Source of the DNA: Apis mellifera
Taxonomy: Eukaryota > Arthropoda > Insecta > Hymenoptera > Apidae
Reading direction: 5' to 3'
Length of the DNA stretch: 64,000 nucleotides
Assembly: GCF_003254395.2 (NCBI RefSeq)
Contig: NC_037644.1
Coordinates: 10,024,086 to 10,088,085 of the forward strand
Shown here: in pieces, positions 58,601 to 64,000 of the stretch
Layout: each line of letters starts with the position of its first letter
Numbering within the stretch: the stretch's first letter is position 1
The notes under the pieces: generated by a model
The model's input: only the letters and a program-made list of their open reading frames with translations
Told to the model about the DNA's origin: nothing
Database searches by the model: none
Translations under genes and position numbers: made by a program

Positions 58601-61020
58601 ATTGCGATTTTCTGTTCCGTTCGCGATTAATGATTGTTGATACAGGGATGGATTGGAAGCGTGTAGAACGTGTTTCTTCTATGATGAATAATAAATGATA
58701 AATGGATTATTTTTTTTGATATAATAAGAGCAACGAGTAGTTTAAAATTTAATTCAATTTTCGATAATGAGGAACTTTAGAAAAATGTATTTGATACCTT
58801 AAAAAGAAAAAAAAAGAAACTTCTTAATTAGAGATTTTTTCGTTTTTCCATTCGACAGCCAATCTTTCTCCATTAAAATGAATTCTTTCTAAAAATTAGC
58901 ATTAATCTCAATGTATATACGCAATAAGCAAGAATAATCAAAAATCCTTAATTGTAACACTATTTGAATTTTCCTTCGGAACGAATGAAAGGAAAGAAAA
59001 AAAGAAAGCAACGGTCGAAGTGGAAGGGAGAGAGTACGCTCTTTGAAGCATCTTTGAAGCAGTTTCCGGAGACGTAGGCATCCGACAGACAGAAAAGACA
59101 GCCTCAGGATTCAGTTTAATATCACGAGTTTTCTTTCACACTCGTCAAGCGTAGACGTTCTCACACGAACGAGTAATTCTTTTATCGCAATATCCTGCCA
59201 GAGAACGCGTGGAAACAGGGGCGAGGGGGTGGATACGTCGGCTATCAAGTTCGCCAACTTTAATACCTCAAGTTTTCTCGTACATATCTCCTCTTCTTCT
59301 TCGCTTTCTTCTCTTAGCTTTCGCCTTTTTGTGCCGCGGATTGAATGCGTATCTACCATCGTGATAACCACGTTGGTATTCGTGAATGTTTTGGCGTTTT
59401 TGAATAAAGTTTTATGAAATATCGATTGGACTGCTAGAATAGAGATGTTTGTTGAAGAAGAATTTGATAAATATATTTAAATGATGATCCTTCACATGCT
59501 TTCTTCCCTATAATATAATTTCAAGTTTGTTACAAATTAAACCATTTAATTGAAAAATGGAACCATCCTATTTTCCATTAAATTTCTATTGAATATTTTA
59601 CACTACTTTATATTCCGTTCTTAGTTAAACGTAATCTAAGATTGTACATTTTAAAAATAATTCTTCTTCTCAACAAGGAAGGGCATCCAGATTCATCGTC
59701 AAACAATGCTTTTTTTTCGTCCTCCGATTGTGTCCCGTATTTTTGGCGTTGATCTCCGTTCATGGGATTAATCAAGTCACCGTGCCCCGGGACAAACAAC
59801 GCGCTGGCCTCGTTCTATCTGAGATTCCGCATCGCGAAAACAAGAGGAAATCCGCGTCTCTCCTCTTCTTATTATCATCCATCGGTTGCCGTTAGGACAA
59901 GTTAACGAATGAAACGATCGTCTTTTTTTTTTTTGGATCGATCGAACGGTAAGTTGATTGGATAAAAACGAAAAAAAGGTGAAATTACAGTGCAGCCCGA
60001 TCGATAAGGAGGAGATCGGGTAAAAATTTTAATGCGATATTAAAATATATTATTAAACTGGGACGATCGGATCGGGTCGGGATCGGACAGGTGGTTGATT
60101 AGTTGCGACCGATAAATCGGTGCAATTTACCGTGCATGCATAGCACCGTGTATACTGGATAAATTTCCAATTTATGCTCTTAACGTCTCAATTTATATCG
60201 ATGAAAAATCCTTTTGCACCGTCTAATACGGATTAATTGGATGAGATAGAGGTGATGTGAGTAATTTGAATGATTATTGCGCGGCGTTGATTATTTTTCG
60301 AAAGTATTTAAGGAATCCCGCGTAATTTGCGTCATAAGGGTTGGGGCCAGATTGATGGATGGACTTTTTGGAGATTTAAACGTGTAAAATTCAATGGATA
60401 GAAAATATTTTTGTTAAGAATATTTATTAATGCAATGAAGATTATGAATATTAGGAATAATCTTATATAATTATAATATAACATAATTAGAATCTGTTAC
60501 TTATACAAATAACATAAAGATTTTTTGTACAAATTGTAAATTAGACACTCTTTTATTGATTGATATCGAAGGATCAATCAATGAAATCTATTTACACTTG
60601 TGATTCATCTAATTAGAATCTTTAACCTTAAGTTTTATAAAAATCAGAACCATCTTTACATTAGATAGGAGAGAATCGATCCATGCCCTAATTCAGGCAT
60701 CTAATAAGATATCTAACAGAAATAGTATTACATTCTCATTTTATTATAATTCAACTAGATACGAATAATTTCCTATCGAAACACGATCAACTGATTCTTG
60801 TATCAGTTTCCAGAACAAAAATTTAAGAGACAAGTTCGGTTCCTTGAATTCAACCAAACCTATAACTGATTGTACAGCTTAGTGACTATAAAACTTGGTC
60901 GATGGCTACCAAAATTCTTGAGAAAACACAATTAATATCGTTTAAATGCTAGGCCAAGCTTCGTAGATTGGTACTGGTCTTCTAACGAACAAGCAAAAGC
61001 TTGCCGATCTTCCATTTATG
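58601..61020. other. Mostly AT-rich spacer
   Basis: No gene is seen. 59030-59400 and 59760-60120 are intermediate. 60380-60960 is AT-rich. Confidence 0.7.
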
Positions 61021-61342
61021 CTCGTATCGTTTACCAGTGGTGGAAATGCTCGCCATTAGCCAGAGATTGCCCATTCGCTGGCCAGCGACACGCTAATTCC
61101 TGTGATTTCTGCTCGCCTCACGGCTTTGTCCATTCATTCACGGACTCGTCTCCGCGCCTCCGTGCCTTCTTCCCGCCGCTCCCTTCGAGGGAGCCTCTTT
61201 TCCTCCTCCGGGCCTTCTCTAGCCGTTCGCTCTAGCGTTTCCTCCTCTTCTTGCCGGTTCTCTGCACTTCCAAGTATCCAGCCGCGCGATTACCGCTATT
61301 TACGCGCCCGTTCCCTTGTCTTTCGGCCGTTGGACGAGGCTG

Positions 61343-61363
61343 AAAGTCGCTCGTAGCGACTTT
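61343..61363. other. Perfect hairpin 1 of a pair
   Basis: AAAGTCGCT (61343-61351) pairs with AGCGACTTT (61355-61363) across loop CGT; five Ts close the right side (61361-61365). Confidence 0.6.
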
Positions 61364-61384
61364 TTAGGCCAGCCGCGAACGATG

Positions 61385-61403
61385 ATCCTTCGCTACGAAG
61401 GAT
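61385..61403. other. Perfect hairpin 2 of a pair
   Basis: ATCCTTCG (61385-61392) pairs with CGAAGGAT (61396-61403) across loop CTA. Its TCGCTACGA (61390-61398) is also the reverse complement of TCGTAGCGA (61351-61359) in hairpin 1, so the two could pair with each other instead. Confidence 0.6.
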
Positions 61404-61440
61404 GATTTTCTTCCGTGGGACGAGAACGATCGTGCCCGGG

Positions 61441-62040
61441 TGTAAATTGAGTTGTTAAAGTAGTTTGTCCGTTTTTCCCCTGTTCTTTCGACGATACATT
61501 TTTTTTTAATCGGGAGAAGAATAATTTTCAGTTCTTCTTGAATAGTAATAATAACGTAAGTGGACAAATAGATTGATAATTTTAACTTTTCATCTATTAT
61601 ATATAATTGTCAATGATTGTAAAATAATTGTTTCAAATTATTAGATACTAGTAGTTCCAAGTGTCGCTTAAACATTGAGAACGCAAGATTATAAAAGATT
61701 ATGAAACGTTATATAGCAGATGTTTATAATCTATGATGAATAAATTTGATTTCGTATAAAAATTTGTACTTCAATTATAACCAGAATCGAGCATCCTCTC
61801 TGCTAATGCAAAATTCAATTCGCGTGTCTATATATACTGTATAATATTATAACTGTACTGCAGATGTTTCTGCATCTTTCGCGGGACAAAATATCGAAAC
61901 GACAGCACAGGTTGTAATTTTTAAAACGATCCTCCGTTTAAATTCCATATCTGTAATCATATATCCGCGAAAATTTCATGCATTCGTAAAAAAAATTCTC
62001 TCTCTTTAATTTTAATCAAAATCATTTGCCGCTAATGCAA
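61441..62040. other. AT-rich spacer
   Basis: No gene is seen. Confidence 0.7.
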
Positions 62041-62217
62041 AATGCATCGTCCTCACCATCGCCATCGCGTTACACGTGGGATCATCACGATTGCATCGGG
62101 AGGCTTCTCCTGCGACCCGGGCATCGGTAATGTAACGACTGTCATTAAGCGACGTTCGCTTAATTCAATTATTATCATACCGCGTTTTTCCACGCCTCTT
62201 CTCCTCCTTCGCTCTCC

Positions 62218-62236
62218 CTCTCTCTCTCTCTCTCTC
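62218..62236. repeat. (CT)9 microsatellite
   Basis: Uninterrupted CT repeat within a pyrimidine tract. Confidence 0.9.
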
Positions 62237-62291
62237 CTCGCTGCTTTTTTCATCCCGTGGCCTGCCGCAATCGCGATTAGAGTCGCGGCCT

Positions 62292-62388
62292 GACTAATGC
62301 GCCACGAGAATTATTCTATTAGAGCGGAGGCGCATTAGGAGGGACGCCGGAGGACTTTTCTAGGCGACTAATAGGATGCCCATTAGCC
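62292..62388. promoter_or_regulatory. ATTA-site cluster around a 10 bp inverted repeat
   Basis: CTAATGCGCC (62294-62303) and GGCGCATTAG (62329-62338) are exact reverse complements 25 bases apart. Counting these, five TAAT/ATTA cores occur within about 97 GC-rich bases (near 62295, 62318, 62334, 62369 and 62382). ATTA is the homeodomain core, and such density in GC-rich sequence is unusual. An enhancer is a reasonable but unproven reading. Confidence 0.35.
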
Positions 62389-62530
62389 ACGGCCGGCCGT
62401 AAACAAGCCTACGAGGAGGCAGGGAGACGATAATGTTCGCGAGGGTGTTACGCGGTACCAAGGTTAATTCGCGTTTCGCCCGACTTGCAAAGTGTGACCA
62501 AAGTGTGTTTATTAGCCCTTTCGTTGATTA

Positions 62531-62555
62531 GATTAGGCTAGGTTAGGTTAGGTTG
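62531..62555 (+). repeat. Interstitial TTAGG telomere-type repeat
   Basis: Consecutive units GATTAGG, CTAGG, TTAGG, TTAGG and TTGG. TTAGG is the ancestral insect telomere unit. The run is short and degenerate at both ends. Confidence 0.7.
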
Positions 62556-63590
62556 GCGTGGAGGGCGTGTCCTTGTTATGGGTTGGTCCTGGGCTCGGTT
62601 GACAACCCACGGTGCCATCATTTCGACGACCTCGTCATTCTTTATTTCCGTGATGGTGAGTTTTAGAATTTGTTTTTCCTTAAGATAAGTTGTGACGTGA
62701 TCAATGATTAACGATTTACGTTTTGGTATGAGAAAGAAATTAAAAATTTTGTAGATCGTGTATAGCTTTCCTCTCCATTCGTATCTATACGTTTTGTAAA
62801 TTATTTTCTCTCTCGCGAGGAACAAGCAAACTATAATGTAACTTTATTTAAAAAAATTTTCGTGTTGTAACACTTAATTAATCTTATACGATTATTTTGT
62901 AATACGAATCGACAGTGAAGAACGAGTATCGATAAGGTACTCTCGTAAAATTTTACCCTTTTCTAATGCAATTTTTATCATTAATAATTTCTAAAATCAT
63001 AAATTTAAAATTTAAAGGAACAGGAATGGTTTATGCATGTTCCGTCCACGCATTCATTCGAAACCGATACACTGAAAAATAATAGCCAATTTCGTTACAC
63101 CCACAAGTCGATGCAAAGAATCTTTATTGGTATTTGCTAACTCGGCGTAATTAATGTTGGCGCTCGATTCGATTCCAAGCACGGCTACGAACCGCCAATT
63201 ATTAAATAACTATAATGAACGACCGTATAAATTGTACTCGTTAAGAACGAGCGAGCGAGCGAGCAGGGAAAAGAGTGCGCGTGCAACAATAATCCGCTCT
63301 AACTAATCCGCTTCGATCGACTTTGACATTAGCGCGCTATAACGAGTGCCTGTAGGCTAATGGTAACCTTTGCTCTATACCGGTGTCGCGTTTTTCAGGA
63401 AATGTCGCTCCGTTGACACGGATACCTGGATATTTTTGCGGAACCTTTTCCCTCAAAGAGAAAAAAATTCACTCCATTCGAGCTTTTATAATAAACAACG
63501 TCATGTATAAACGGTGATTAATATTGATTAGGATTGAAAGCGATGAGTAGACAATTTTTATAACACGAACAATTATTGGCCTTATGTGTC
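62556..63590. other. Mixed spacer
   Basis: No gene is seen. TCTCGCGAGG occurs at 62811-62820 and a GAGC run at 63248-63264. 62830-63050 and 63440-63590 are AT-rich. Confidence 0.65.
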
Positions 63591-63618
63591 TCGATGAAAA
63601 ACGTATTAAAATTAGGCA

Positions 63619-63985
63619 AACTTTGAATCGCTATAATTCCGAAGATAATGATTTTTAATCAACAGATCGAAGATTATTGAAAATGCGGAACCTTCCCCTT
63701 TAAAACCCTTTTTAATTTATTCCGATACGAGTTCCGGTTCATGAAATATAATCATTTAAAGAAAAGGATGATTTTTAATCGTATATCTTAAATCTGACTA
63801 AACCGTATTATGAAAACTTTGAACCGCTATAATTCCGAAGATAATAACTTTTAAACAACGAGTAAAAAATCATTAGAAATACGAAACCTTCCTCTTTAAA
63901 ATGCTTTTTTATTTATCGCGATACGATTTCTGGTTCCCGAGATATCGTCGTGTAAAGGAAAGGGTTTTAATCGTTTACTATTTCC
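63619..63985. repeat. Two-copy tandem repeat, 196 bp unit
   Basis: AACTTTGAATCGCTATAATT begins unit 1 at 63619 and AACTTTGAACCGCTATAATT begins unit 2 at 63815. Shared words follow in order: CCGAAGATAAT, a run ending GAAACCTTCC or variant, CTTTAAAA, CGATACGA, GGTTC and a terminal TTTTAATCGT. The units are clearly diverged. The right unit nearly reaches the window edge, so more copies may follow. Confidence 0.8.
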
Positions 63986-64000
63986 ATCCTTATCGCTTAC

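Larger units (their letters stand above)
61021..61440. other. GC-richer patch with paired hairpins
   Basis: GC/CpG-rich interval. An 84-codon serine/arginine-rich frame (61102-61356) has no recognisable domain. The right side holds two perfect short hairpins at 61343-61403. Confidence 0.5.
62041..62520. other. CpG-rich patch, possible regulatory DNA
   Basis: GC/CpG-rich interval with a CT repeat (62218-62236), an ATTA-site cluster around an inverted repeat (62292-62388) and the palindrome ACGGCCGGCCGT (62389-62400). No gene is recognised. Confidence 0.5.

Noticed and set aside
61343..61365. Hairpin followed by T-run, like a bacterial terminator
   Set aside because: The window is clearly eukaryotic and no gene ends here; it is reported only as a structural element.

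Overview
This 64 kb window is eukaryotic nuclear DNA, and the best guess is a hymenopteran insect of bee type. The reasons are compositional: long AT-rich stretches alternate with CpG-rich patches that keep their CpGs, there are many short GA/CT and AAG/CTT microsatellites, transposon content is very low with one mariner-type terminal-repeat element, and there is a short interstitial run of TTAGG, the insect telomere unit. None of this fixes the species, and no gene in the window anchors it.

I find no protein-coding gene I can defend. The longest open frames (242, 235 and 271 codons) run through microsatellites, CpG-rich patches or a tandem array, and read as serine/leucine, arginine/glutamate or lysine/phenylalanine low complexity. 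None shows a recognisable domain. I also see no tRNA, rRNA or snRNA. The window is therefore best read as a gene desert or the inside of a very large intron, possibly carrying regulatory DNA for genes outside it. A few core-promoter-like arrangements are reported as candidates. The best is a TATAAAA box exactly 31 bp upstream of an insect-type TTCAGT initiator at 18.3 kb, which could start an unannotated, possibly non-coding, transcript.

Layout. 0-3.2 kb is AT-rich with one GC-richer patch. 3.24-3.74 kb is a non-autonomous mariner/Tc1-type element. 3.7-13.1 kb alternates AT-rich spacer with CpG-rich patches near 5.6-6.0, 8.8-9.4, 10.4-11.4 and 12.7-13.1 kb. 13.1-20.2 kb holds two degenerate tandem arrays and the TATA/initiator pair. 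20.2-36 kb is mixed spacer with a third array (28.6-29.0 kb), a GCCTC pentanucleotide array joined to three evenly spaced CTCGCGAG palindromes (31.0 kb) and a strong GC-rich hairpin (35.0 kb). 36-47.5 kb has further CpG-rich patches, microsatellites and a 38 bp alternating purine-pyrimidine tract (41.7 kb). 47.5-59 kb holds two more tandem arrays, the largest at 57.0-58.0 kb. 59-64 kb has a pair of perfect hairpins (61.35 kb), a homeodomain-type ATTA cluster around an inverted repeat (62.3 kb), interstitial TTAGG repeats (62.5 kb) and a two-copy 196 bp tandem repeat at the right end.

The most notable window-wide pattern is an 18 bp sequence, ACGTGGCGCTAGTGTCGC, present three times without a mismatch and in one orientation (489, 6854, 31687). 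Its core resembles the binding core of the insulator protein CTCF. GC content was judged by eye, not computed. No homology search was possible.
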